43,932 bases of DNA, taken from the NCBI GenBank assembly GCA_903847935.1, contig CAINEX010000127.1, positions 1-43,932 on the forward strand, in the 5' to 3' direction. The stretch comes from an uncultured Spartobacteria bacterium. Lineage in GTDB: Bacteria; Verrucomicrobiota; Verrucomicrobiia; Chthoniobacterales; UBA6821. The translations under genes were made by a program, and so were the position numbers. Within the stretch, counting starts at the first letter, position 1. Every line of letters starts with the position of its first letter. The notes under the pieces are model-generated. The model had not been told where the DNA came from and searched no databases. It was given only the letters and a program-made list of their open reading frames with translations. This document shows positions 35,291 to 43,848 of the stretch, piece after piece.

Positions 35291-37324
35291 TTAATTGCTG
35301 TCGAGAACACGGGTAGGGGCATTGGTCATGATGATGCCGTTAAGGCGCCACTTTAATCGTCGGATGAGTGCGATCTTGCGTGTGAGACGACTCATGCTCG
35401 TCTTTGAGTAATCCGCTGTCAGGATCACCGATTGAAATTTTGGCAAAGAGAGGCTCATGGTTTGTTCACCAATACTGGATGAATAGATGAAAATATAATC
35501 AAACTGATCCATTAACCCACTCCACTCGGGGAAAAGCGGGCGGGGTGATGTATTATTCACTAACTCCATCGATTGAAGCCCCGCACAAAGGATAGAGATC
35601 TTTCCAGTGGAATCAGTATTGATGAACTCACCAAGTGGCCTCGAAGAATAAACCCACTCATTCAGTGAGTGCCTGATCTCGATCCCAAGATCTCCCGCGA
35701 TTAGCGGCTGTTTAAACCCGAGATCAGCAACCAGGATCCGCTTGCCGGCATCGGAGAGGACTCTGACTAAATCCGCGAGCAAACCCGAAGAGCATTGATT
35801 GGATAGAGGAGCCCACCCGTAGATCTTCCCTCGGGCCTCGGAAGAAGACGTCAGAAAGTAGGCTCTTAGGGTAAGCAGATGTGTAAGGTATCGATCTGAA
35901 TTCGACACAGCCTGAATCAACAATTGCTTCGTTGGGTGCAACGCAGCGACATTGAACACGGATCTCTTGGGAAGTATCGCGAGGCATGGAATTTGGAAAT
36001 TCGTTTCAATCTGGGCGGGGGAGACCACTTTCTCGTCCCAATAGATTCTGAACATCGAAGCCAGGAAGCCGACGATCCCACCCAATCCGATACCCAAGAG
36101 AAGATAGATTGTCAGATTAGGCCAGTAAGGCCGGGGTGGTGGCACGGCATGATTCAGTATAACAAGAACATCTGCTGTCGTTGTATTGGCCTCAGCTAAC
36201 AGAAGCATCTCGGAAGGGTTCCCTAAAGTCTCCACAAGCTTGGAACATTTCTGTTTCAGATCCTGAAGCTTTGCAGATTCTTTCTGGGCAATTTGTTTCA
36301 ACTCCTCCTGCTCACTGGATTTGATGCTGTATTCGGCACGAAGTGACTCAACAAGCTTCGTGGAATAGACTTCCAGTTGATGACGCAATGATTTCAGCTC
36401 ATTGCTTTTACCCTCAAGCCTTGATCCACGGGTGCTTGTGGAAGCAAGCGCCTTGTATTCGGAATCTACCAGGAAGTACTGGGTCTTGAGGTTGTTCAGC
36501 GTACTGTCCTGGGCAAATGCTGGGTAATTGGGAAGAGAGAGCCCTTTCTTAAGGTAGCTCTCCAACTCGTCACTTTCCTGCTGAAGTTTTAATCGTTGTG
36601 TCGTGAGATCAGCAAGTTGAGTGAACGTGATTTCTGTCTGGCTCTTCAAGAAGTCGATCTGCGACTCGAGATCCTTGATCATACCTCCGATATGATTATA
36701 GACCTTCAACTGATCCAGAATCGCATTCACCACGTTGGCGGCGAATTCAGGGCTTTGACTATCTGCCGTGATATTCGCAAGCCGGCTGTTTCTTAGCAAC
36801 GAGATCTGCACGTTGGCCTTAGGATCGCCGTTCACAAAAGAGAGGGAACGATCAAGACCAGCAAATGCTATCCGACCCGGGGGGAGGTTCAGATTTTTTT
36901 CCGTGATGACACGCATGGCTCGGTTTGAAATACCCAAGATCAGGGCCTGCACCATCTGCCTCTCCGTTTCTGCATCGTTCTGTTTCACGGTGATCATGTA
37001 TGGCAACTGATCCACCATGATCGTTCCCACAGCCCTGTAGGAGCGTGGAGAGATAACAAATGCTATTAAGGCCAAAAGAATTCCCAAACAGATATAGGCC
37101 GCAATAACAGGAAAGCTTGGCGAATAAGTGCGGAAGACTTCCTCCGAGTTAAGCGTGTATTTCCCTACCCAACTCGCTTCACGCCTTGAGTCGCGATCCC
37201 CAAAAACTTGGGTTTGTTTTGATTGATCGAAAGATACTTGTCTCTCACCTCTAGATCTCTCACCTCTAGATCTCTCATCTCCAGATCTCTTGTTTTCAGG
37301 ATTGTGATCTTCTCCATTATTCAT
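35291..37324 (-). CDS. Wzc/GumC-like polysaccharide co-polymerase with degenerate kinase domain
   Basis: This 677-residue inner-membrane protein controls chain length and export of polysaccharide. Two membrane helices (about 72-92, VIAAYICLGILLALIAFVIS, and 410-430, LTIYLLLGIGLGGIVGFLAS) flank a large periplasmic Wzz-type domain with coiled coils. The C-terminal cytoplasmic part aligns with bacterial tyrosine kinases, but the Walker A P-loop is lost (APLSNQCSSGLLADL where the family has SxxPGEGKS), Walker A' is altered (ILVADLGFKQP), and there is no Tyr-rich tail. It is therefore probably not a kinase. The extreme N-terminus carries three 15-bp repeats. It follows wza by 29 nt. Confidence 0.88.
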   Translation of the reverse strand: MNNGEDHNPENKRSGDERSRGERSRGERQVSFDQSKQTQVFGDRDSRREASWVGKYTLNSEEVFRTYSPSFPVIAAYICLGILLALIAFVISPRSYRAVGTIMVDQLPYMITVKQNDAETERQMVQALILGISNRAMRVITEKNLNLPPGRIAFAGLDRSLSFVNGDPKANVQISLLRNSRLANITADSQSPEFAANVVNAILDQLKVYNHIGGMIKDLESQIDFLKSQTEITFTQLADLTTQRLKLQQESDELESYLKKGLSLPNYPAFAQDSTLNNLKTQYFLVDSEYKALASTSTRGSRLEGKSNELKSLRHQLEVYSTKLVESLRAEYSIKSSEQEELKQIAQKESAKLQDLKQKCSKLVETLGNPSEMLLLAEANTTTADVLVILNHAVPPPRPYWPNLTIYLLLGIGLGGIVGFLASMFRIYWDEKVVSPAQIETNFQIPCLAILPKRSVFNVAALHPTKQLLIQAVSNSDRYLTHLLTLRAYFLTSSSEARGKIYGWAPLSNQCSSGLLADLVRVLSDAGKRILVADLGFKQPLIAGDLGIEIRHSLNEWVYSSRPLGEFINTDSTGKISILCAGLQSMELVNNTSPRPLFPEWSGLMDQFDYIFIYSSSIGEQTMSLSLPKFQSVILTADYSKTSMSRLTRKIALIRRLKWRLNGIIMTNAPTRVLDSN
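37242..37286 (-). repeat. Three tandem 15-bp repeats within the Wzc-like gene
   Basis: Two identical copies of CTCTCACCTCTAGAT (37242-37256, 37257-37271) and a third with two changes (CTCTCATCTCCAGAT, 37272-37286) encode repeated RSRGE-type pentapeptides in the cytoplasmic N-tail. The unit is a multiple of three, so copy-number changes would keep the frame. Confidence 0.85.
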
Positions 37325-37353
37325 TGGCGTTCATCAGGAATCCATCAGCTCTC

Positions 37354-37998
37354 TTAGAGAAAGTTTCTGGGCACAGTAATCACATCGCCTGGCTGCAGGA
37401 GGATGTTTTCCTCCATATGCCGCCCTCGCATGGTTTCCCGGAGATCAAACTCATAGACCTCCACCTTGCCGGCATTCTGCCTGACAAGACGAACGCGGCG
37501 CTTGTTGGCAAGTGGTGTGAAACCATTGGCGGCCGCGATTGCATCCATCACGCGCATCGGACCATCGGATAACTCCGTGTGAATCTGATGAAAGACCTCC
37601 CCCAAGACCGTCACACGATTCGGACGGAACTCGACGATCTTGATCTCTTTCACGCTGGGATAGGATCGCAGAAGAAGTGTCTGAAAATCCTCAAACAGCA
37701 TCCCGCGGACCATTTTAGAACCACTAGGCAGATCGATTCGGCCATCCTGCTGAATAATCACCTCGCTGATGCTGCCATCCCGGCTTTCGATTCGTGCGGA
37801 ATCAAGGGAGGCCATCACATAGGGTTGCGTGGAGGTGCTGATCGGAAGATCTGATCCGGTGCCGATGGTACTGCAACCTGCCCCCATGAGTAACATCACC
37901 GCCGAGAGAAGAATCGCACTGAATAGAGCCTTTCTCCAAGTCTTCAACTCGCAGGTCTTGGAAGCCTTCGAAAAGACCAAGCTGGAAACAGACTTCAT
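37354..37998 (-). CDS. Wza-type polysaccharide export lipoprotein
   Basis: This 214-residue protein forms the periplasmic or outer-membrane part of the capsule/exopolysaccharide exit channel. The start at 37998 yields a lipoprotein signal (LFSAILLSAVMLLMGAGC, lipidated Cys); the longer in-frame extension overlaps the barrel gene and has no signal. The Poly_export domain is centred on SEVIIQQDGRIDLPSGSKMV and YPSVKEIKIVEF, and an SLBB domain follows (RVTVLGEVFHQIHTELSDGP, then DAIAAANGFTPLANKRRVRL). The C-terminus ends NILLQPGDVITVPRNFL. It is shorter than E. coli Wza and lacks its C-terminal pore helix, so the adjacent outer-membrane barrel may provide the pore. Confidence 0.92.
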   Translation of the reverse strand: MKSVSSLVFSKASKTCELKTWRKALFSAILLSAVMLLMGAGCSTIGTGSDLPISTSTQPYVMASLDSARIESRDGSISEVIIQQDGRIDLPSGSKMVRGMLFEDFQTLLLRSYPSVKEIKIVEFRPNRVTVLGEVFHQIHTELSDGPMRVMDAIAAANGFTPLANKRRVRLVRQNAGKVEVYEFDLRETMRGRHMEENILLQPGDVITVPRNFL

Positions 37999-38035
37999 CG
38001 TGTTATCATAGATCTGCAGTGAGTTCTTGGATAGG

Positions 38036-39526
38036 CTAAAACTTGCAGTTAAAGCCCGTCGAGATCCGCAGATTCTGAACTGGTTCTCCTGTGCCTTGAA
38101 CATAGGAATAACTCATATAGCCTGCTTTGACGAAGATCCTTGAGTCGTTCGGGTAGTAGGCGCTGGGAAGCGCGTAGGCAACCTCCAGTTCAGGGCGAAG
38201 TTGGATGGCGGATGCACCAGTGGTCTCGAATTGCTGATAAGAGCCTCCGAAGTAGGGCGTCACATACCAACCCCCACCAAGGAATGTCTCCGCCTTCAAC
38301 TGAAGAAGAGTGGAGACATAGTTGTTATTAACACCCTGCTCGGTAAAGATGTAGTCACGATCATAGATAAAAGCGATCCTGAGACGCGGACTCATGTCGA
38401 AACTCGTGTAGCCGTTGAATCTGAGTCCCGACATGTTCTGTCGACCTGGCACATTCCCCTGCATCTGCACGGAATCGTAGCCAATCCGTAGTTCGCTATA
38501 GATCCGTGGGTCGGGCCTTCCATAGAAGCCGAGACCATACATGAACTCAGAACCACTCGATCCAGCGTCCGGTTGCGTGTAGCGGTATTCCCCCCAAGTC
38601 GTCACCTTGATCTGGTCAGTGACTTTCCAAGTCAGTTCCTGACGAGTCTTACCCATCACATAATTGATGTAGCCTGGGTCAGGATGAATGAGTTGGAAGA
38701 AGTCAAAGTTCTGGTTCATCCCCAACTGCCCAGTGAACTGATACTGACCGACGAGACCAGCGCCTGTTCGAAGACGACGGGTTCTATTGACCAATTCCGC
38801 TATCAAAAGGTTGCTTCCCGTGATGTCACTATATCCGAAATAAGGTCTCCAGATGGCCGAAGTACGGCCGATACGGCCTGCGAGATTCACCTGCTGATTG
38901 AAAGCAGAGAGGCTGGGGTTCCTAAAAAACTCATCAACCCAAGCCTCGTACCGGGCATTCAAGGCGGTAATCGTATCGAGGAATTCATTGTAGACAGAAT
39001 CGGGCGTTCCCAACTGGAGCTCGCCACCGACTCGCGGGGTGATGTAGAAATCCGAGATCTGATTGCTTGAGGTTAAGTTGACGTTCGATTCCCACGATTG
39101 AGCCACGCCGAACCAGGGATAAAATTCAATCAGCCCCTTCCTGTAAACCCGTGGGTGGAGACCAATCGGAGCCTGGTTCATGGTGACAGGACGGAAAGGT
39201 GTCTCATCAATCACGAATGGATTGCGCATGGCATACATCGACTGCATGTCCTGGAACTTCGAGAGTTGGAAGAGCGGCAGGTAGGAATCTACAGTCTCGT
39301 TCGTGGAAGCAAGCGGAATGGCACGCTCCGAGAGACCGGGTTCGACAGATCCCGTGAGATACTCCTCAGGGGACTGCATCTCGTAACTCCTATCAATCGG
39401 ATGACCGGTCTCCCATTGTGAGAGTGTCGAGGCGGCTTTGAGATTGCTGAACAAGGCAACCGTAAGGAAGAAAGAGAAAATCGTAAGGCCGACCTCACCC
39501 CCTCTGTTGGTTGACCTAGTAGGCAT
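38036..39526 (-). CDS. Outer-membrane beta-barrel of the exopolysaccharide locus
   Basis: This 496-residue exported protein has a signal peptide (GLTIFSFFLTVALFSNLKA) and then alternating amphipathic strands (YITPRVGGELQLG, QVNLAGRIGRTSAIW, LGMNQNFDFFQLIHPDPGYI, GWYVTPYFGGSYQQFETTGA). The C-terminal residue is Phe (STGFNCKF), the usual signal for outer-membrane barrel assembly. Size and placement between wza and the sugar-phosphate transferase match the export barrels found in exopolysaccharide clusters of Verrucomicrobiota and exosortase systems. It is coupled to the upstream glycosyltransferase by an 11-nt overlap and followed by wza after 37 nt. The exact family is not known to me. Confidence 0.85.
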   Translation of the reverse strand: MPTRSTNRGGEVGLTIFSFFLTVALFSNLKAASTLSQWETGHPIDRSYEMQSPEEYLTGSVEPGLSERAIPLASTNETVDSYLPLFQLSKFQDMQSMYAMRNPFVIDETPFRPVTMNQAPIGLHPRVYRKGLIEFYPWFGVAQSWESNVNLTSSNQISDFYITPRVGGELQLGTPDSVYNEFLDTITALNARYEAWVDEFFRNPSLSAFNQQVNLAGRIGRTSAIWRPYFGYSDITGSNLLIAELVNRTRRLRTGAGLVGQYQFTGQLGMNQNFDFFQLIHPDPGYINYVMGKTRQELTWKVTDQIKVTTWGEYRYTQPDAGSSGSEFMYGLGFYGRPDPRIYSELRIGYDSVQMQGNVPGRQNMSGLRFNGYTSFDMSPRLRIAFIYDRDYIFTEQGVNNNYVSTLLQLKAETFLGGGWYVTPYFGGSYQQFETTGASAIQLRPELEVAYALPSAYYPNDSRIFVKAGYMSYSYVQGTGEPVQNLRISTGFNCKF

Positions 39527-40931
39527 TCTTAGGGGGAAGCAACGTCATCAAAAGAATTTTGAAATCAAACATCAGGCTCCAGTTTTCGATATAAAAGAGA
39601 TCGTAATTAATCCTCTCTTCAAGCGAGGTGTTGCCACGGAAACCATTTACGGAAGCCCATCCAGTCATTCCAGGCTTACAAAGATGACGAAGGTTATAAC
39701 AATGAAGGGAAGCCCTGAGCCCTTCGATGAGTTCATAAATTTCAGGTCTTGGCCCCACCAGACTCATATCACCTTTCAGGACATTCCAGAACTGCGGCAC
39801 CTCATCGAGGTTCCACGTACGAATGAATTCACCGATCTTGAGTCGCCTCGGGTCATTCTCAATGGCACGGGTCACCCCTGTTCCTTCATTAGCATCGAGA
39901 CGCATTGAGCGGAGCTTGATAATCTGAAAGTTCTTTCCGCGAAAGCCACTCCGAGTTTGTGTGTAAAATACTGACCCCGGTGACTCTCTCTTGATCAGAA
40001 TGCCGAGCACGATAATCAGGGGGACTGAGATCACGATCCCCGCGAGAGCACCTAAAATATCGATCAAGCGTTTTAAAATAATGTTGGAAAACCGCTCCAA
40101 GGGAGGCTCCTTTATCACCATCGTTGGAACACCATTGACCATTCTCATCACCAAACGCCGCGACCAGACATCAAATGTCCAAGGGATCAACTCCAACCCC
40201 ACCATGAGATCCGCACAGATTTCAGTGATGGCCAGAAGAGGCATTTCACCAAGATTGCTAAGATCCACGATGAGCATCGTAATTTTGTGTCTCTCGAGTT
40301 GAGTGCGAAGATCTTGAAGAGAACCAAGATCCGTAAAACCAAGCGTGTCCGGAGGCCTGAGGGATGGGTACTCGGGATTGGTAAAGTATCCGACAACAGT
40401 CGTGGAGCTAAGGGCATTATGCATCGACCCCTGTAGGACTTGCTCCATTCGGTCACTCCAACTAACAAAGGCTAAACGTTCGATTCGAGAGCTCTTAAAA
40501 TAGTGTGTTTCCAAGAAAAAAACACCCAGGCGGAAGCAACTAACCAAGAGAAAGATGTAGCCTGCGTTCACCAAGAGAACCGGCAAATAACCGAAAGACA
40601 ACGTGATGTGATCCATCGGAAGCAAAAACAATCTCAGCGCCATAAAGATGAGAGATCCCGTGAGGACGGAAAGTGCTAGAAGGCGGAGCATGAGACCCTT
40701 CTTAATAAAAGGTTGCCAGCGATAGAGGCCGAATAGGCCCATGAGATAGAGATCAATGCACCCTACGAACAAACAGTTAATCCAAGTTAACCTGTCAACA
40801 TTGGGAGGAGAGAGAGCATCCCAGTAATAAGTAGTCCAATAGGCCAAAGGAAATGAGAAAGCGATCGAGAGAAGATCACTGACTCGAAGGAAAACACGCC
40901 AAGTCGAAGTCTGATGATTGGCACTATACAT
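39516..40931 (-). CDS. WbaP/WcaJ-type undecaprenyl-phosphate sugar phosphotransferase
   Basis: This 471-residue membrane enzyme should start exopolysaccharide assembly by moving a sugar-1-phosphate onto undecaprenyl phosphate. The N-terminal half has about four to five membrane helices (LSIAFSFPLAYWTTYYWDA, LYLMGLFGLYRWQPF, LLALSVLTGSLIFMALRLFL) and a Rossmann-like central domain. The C-terminal bacterial sugar transferase domain has LKRLIDILGALAGIVISVPL, the catalytic NLDEVPQFWNVLKGDMSLVG with GPRPE, and GWASVNGFRG. It is first in a minus-strand operon with the barrel, wza and the Wzc-like gene, and divergent from wzy. Confidence 0.94.
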   Translation of the reverse strand: MYSANHQTSTWRVFLRVSDLLSIAFSFPLAYWTTYYWDALSPPNVDRLTWINCLFVGCIDLYLMGLFGLYRWQPFIKKGLMLRLLALSVLTGSLIFMALRLFLLPMDHITLSFGYLPVLLVNAGYIFLLVSCFRLGVFFLETHYFKSSRIERLAFVSWSDRMEQVLQGSMHNALSSTTVVGYFTNPEYPSLRPPDTLGFTDLGSLQDLRTQLERHKITMLIVDLSNLGEMPLLAITEICADLMVGLELIPWTFDVWSRRLVMRMVNGVPTMVIKEPPLERFSNIILKRLIDILGALAGIVISVPLIIVLGILIKRESPGSVFYTQTRSGFRGKNFQIIKLRSMRLDANEGTGVTRAIENDPRRLKIGEFIRTWNLDEVPQFWNVLKGDMSLVGPRPEIYELIEGLRASLHCYNLRHLCKPGMTGWASVNGFRGNTSLEERINYDLFYIENWSLMFDFKILLMTLLPPKNAY

Positions 40932-41043
40932 TTACTGCTTTAATGATTTATCTGAGGCAGCCCCGTTTAAGAAGAGTAAAAAGTATAGATAATGCGATAC
41001 CTTTTCTTACTTCCACCTCCAAGACAATAGTATCCTCCTCAAA

Positions 41044-42576
41044 ATGAGCACCCAACTCCAGGATCAGGATGCCGATACAAAACGCTCATCGCAACACTCT
41101 GGTTCGGGAGATCAAGGGCCGCTCTTCAGACCAAGCCTGGCGATTGCCATCTCACTGCTGGTAGCCTTTGTGCTCATTCCTCTTGGAATCTTAACAGGAA
41201 TCTCAAACCCCCGATTGTTAGAGTGGGTAACCGAAGGCTTCCCACCAGCATGGCCAGGATGGTGCGCCGCACTCGCAGCCAGCTCCCTTCTGATAACACC
41301 TCTGATCTGGATAACCGTAAGCGATTCACTCGATCTCATTGCCTTCTTTCTCGCATGGGAAGCCATGATCATGTGTGGATATTTCTTTCTTGGAATCACA
41401 GCCTGGAGTCTGGATGGAAAACTCGCTCAGGGAATCCTGAACTCGGCCCCCTTGATCATCCTGATCAACTGTGTCGGCTTCGCCCTTCTTTTTGTTGGGA
41501 TGGCTCTCACCTATTCGCTACTTCGAGGTTTCAGCTTCCGGATAGGAACGATCGGAAAATCCACGAGGGATTCTGATCATCGTTTAACATGGATCCTGCG
41601 CATCATCGGTCTCCTCACGGTCGTGATCCTTGTTCTGCCGATGTGCGTCACGGGGATCATCCCGATGCTCGTTACTGATCCGGGCGGGACAGATGTGGAT
41701 CCCCGCTTGATCATCACGGAATCCTCCCCGCTACGGGCTCTCTATAACCTGGGGTACGGGCTCATGCCCTTCGTTACCGCGGGGCTCACTCTTCTCTGTA
41801 TTCGTAAGCCGCTCCGGTTTCTAGGGATTGACGGAGTGATCGTCGCAGCGCTCATGCTTGCCCAACTCCTCAGTGGCAATCGTTTCCCCCTAGCCCTTGC
41901 TGGAATAGCGGCCCTCTGCCTTGTGAGTATGGAATGGAAGATCCCCCGCTTCCTGCTCGTGGGAGCGTTTCTCCTCTACATGCTCATTTTTACAGCACTC
42001 GGAGGACTCACGGGCCTCCTTCGCTGGGATCCCTCACGACTCTCCGAAGGTAATCCTGTCGTCAACAGCCTCGAGGCGGCATTCACAGGGAACAATCTTA
42101 TTGATGTGCGTGACGCCTCGTGGGTCATGAGCCAATGGGATTACGATCCGCTCAACGGGATCACCTACCTCGGAGGCCTGACCTCTTTTCTTCCCAGCGG
42201 ACTCTTTCCTCAGAAGAAGGATTGGCACCTCGGTCTCACCGCGGTGCGGATCGTCGGTTGGGATGACACGACGCACCCGGGGCTGCGCATTAGCTTTTTC
42301 GGGGAATCATTCATGAACTTCGGACTGGCCGGGGTGATCACCCTCGGAACCATTCTCGGGATTCTCTTCGGCACACTTCTTCGCGTCTTCCACCAGGCTT
42401 CCGAAGAGCGCCCCCCCTCGCTCAACAGGAATCTCAGGATTCTCATTCTCATGGAGATGACACTTCACCTCTCCAACACAAGTAATGCCTTCTCCTTCTG
42501 GGCACTGGCCACATTCCTTTTGATCCAGTGGATCTTCGTCGATCTCCTGACGCCAGTGACATCCCGCAACGCATGA
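41044..42576 (+). CDS. Wzy-like polysaccharide polymerase (membrane protein)
   Basis: This 510-residue protein is mostly hydrophobic, with about ten to twelve membrane helices (LAIAISLLVAFVLIPLGILT, LDLIAFFLAWEAMIMCGYFF, APLIILINCVGFALLFVGMA). A large, more polar loop follows TALGGLTGLLRWDPSRLSEG and contains GLTSFLPSGLFPQKKDWHLG, before the last helices (FGLAGVITLGTILGILFGTL). The shape fits O-antigen/exopolysaccharide polymerases, which join flipped repeat units, and the EPS context supports it, but polymerases share little sequence. Its stop codon overlaps the downstream glycosyltransferase start (ATGA), so the two are translationally coupled. Confidence 0.75.
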   Translation: MSTQLQDQDADTKRSSQHSGSGDQGPLFRPSLAIAISLLVAFVLIPLGILTGISNPRLLEWVTEGFPPAWPGWCAALAASSLLITPLIWITVSDSLDLIAFFLAWEAMIMCGYFFLGITAWSLDGKLAQGILNSAPLIILINCVGFALLFVGMALTYSLLRGFSFRIGTIGKSTRDSDHRLTWILRIIGLLTVVILVLPMCVTGIIPMLVTDPGGTDVDPRLIITESSPLRALYNLGYGLMPFVTAGLTLLCIRKPLRFLGIDGVIVAALMLAQLLSGNRFPLALAGIAALCLVSMEWKIPRFLLVGAFLLYMLIFTALGGLTGLLRWDPSRLSEGNPVVNSLEAAFTGNNLIDVRDASWVMSQWDYDPLNGITYLGGLTSFLPSGLFPQKKDWHLGLTAVRIVGWDDTTHPGLRISFFGESFMNFGLAGVITLGTILGILFGTLLRVFHQASEERPPSLNRNLRILILMEMTLHLSNTSNAFSFWALATFLLIQWIFVDLLTPVTSRNA

Positions 42577-43688
42577 ACCCGATCGCCCTTAACGGACGCT
42601 TCAGCGGGACCCGCCAACCGACGGGCACGCAGATTGCCTCCTTCCAACTCTTCGATGCGATTCTCCGTCATGCAAGCAGGAGATCCGACAATCAACGTTT
42701 CGTGGTCTTTGCAGACGATCGCTTCCCCGGCGTCGGAGAATGGTCCACACTACCTGATATAACCTTTGTGCAGACCCCCTTTCAGGACTGGTCCCGGACA
42801 CGGGGTCATCTCTGGGAGCAGTGCCTCGCTGCACCGCTTGCCAAGAGTCACGGGTGCCGTCTGATGCATCATCCGATGAATACCTCTCCTGCATGGCAGG
42901 GACGAAAGCATGGGATCGATCATATCGTCACGCTACACGACCTCAACTTCCTGCTCCATCCGGAATGGTATTCTCGATCCTTCCGTATGGTTTATGACAT
43001 CTGTGCACTGCCTGGACTCCGGAAGAGTCGTTGTGTGGTTACGATCTCCGAGTATGTTCGCGGGCAGGCTGAAAATGTCTTAAGACGATCCCCTAATTAT
43101 CTGCGGATGATCCATGACGGGGTGAAACCGATGAAGGTCACCTCCCCCCGGGAAGGAAACTATCTCTTTGCCGCCGGATCCCTCCAACCCCACAAGAATC
43201 TTGCGCGATTGATCGAAGCTTTTCTCCAGATCAAGCCCTCTTATCCAGGCCTTGAACTCATCGTTGCAGGGCGCAAACAGATTCCTTTTACCTCCTCCCC
43301 CGGACTCTCCTCACTCCTTCAGAGCCCGGGAGTCCGCTTCACCGGATACCTGAGTGATGAGGATCTCGCCAATGCCTATGCCGGAGCCAGGGCCTTCTGC
43401 TTTCCCTCGCTTGAGGAAGGCTTTGGACTGCCTGTTCTGGAGGCGATGAGCCTTGGATGCCCGGTCCTCACGTCGAATATATCCTGCCTTCCTGAAATCG
43501 CTGGACCCTCATTGCAAGTTGATCCCTATTCCGTGGAAGCAATTTCAGGAGGCTTGCGGCAACTTCTTGACCTCGCGCAAAGCGAACGTGAAAAACTCAT
43601 CACCGCTGGACAAACATGGTGCCAACGCTTCAGTTGGGAAGACTCCGCCATGAAGTACATCTCTCTTTATCGCGATCTTAGCCGATGA
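42573..43688 (+). CDS. GT4-family glycosyltransferase
   Basis: This 371-residue cytoplasmic enzyme transfers a sugar from a nucleotide donor during repeat-unit assembly. The ATG at 42573 is coupled to the wzy stop (ATGA); an upstream in-frame start inside wzy is not supported. The N-domain shows RFSGTRQPTGTQIASFQLFD and a Gly-rich acceptor side, and the C-domain has the donor-binding GT4 set: YLFAAGSLQPHKNLARLIEA, GYLSDEDLANAYAGARAFCF and the EX7E motif in SLEEGFGLPVLEAMSLGCPV. The sugar cannot be named from sequence. A divergent or convergent GT fragment starts 160 nt later on the other strand. Confidence 0.93.
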   Translation: MNPIALNGRFSGTRQPTGTQIASFQLFDAILRHASRRSDNQRFVVFADDRFPGVGEWSTLPDITFVQTPFQDWSRTRGHLWEQCLAAPLAKSHGCRLMHHPMNTSPAWQGRKHGIDHIVTLHDLNFLLHPEWYSRSFRMVYDICALPGLRKSRCVVTISEYVRGQAENVLRRSPNYLRMIHDGVKPMKVTSPREGNYLFAAGSLQPHKNLARLIEAFLQIKPSYPGLELIVAGRKQIPFTSSPGLSSLLQSPGVRFTGYLSDEDLANAYAGARAFCFPSLEEGFGLPVLEAMSLGCPVLTSNISCLPEIAGPSLQVDPYSVEAISGGLRQLLDLAQSEREKLITAGQTWCQRFSWEDSAMKYISLYRDLSR

Positions 43689-43695
43689 GTATTCC

Positions 43696-43810
43696 CGCAG
43701 AGACACAGAGAATCGAACAATAACAGCATATAAGACTTAAGAGGAGCGAGAGCAATCGATGCGGGTAAACTCTCTCTTCCTTTCCAACTCATTAGCTCTG
43801 CCCCTCTGCG
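43696..43810. repeat. Imperfect inverted CGCAGAG repeats flanking an AT-rich stretch
   Basis: CGCAGAGACACAGAG (43696-43710) and the complement of CTCTGCCCCTCTGCG (43796-43810) match at 12 of 15 positions. The pair sits in the intergenic region between the two GT genes. Repeats of this 'CGCAGAGACGCAGAG' type occur in many environmental bacteria. Confidence 0.45.
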
Positions 43811-43848
43811 CGAGAAATTAGTTCATCGTTTCTCCCACGCATTCCTTC

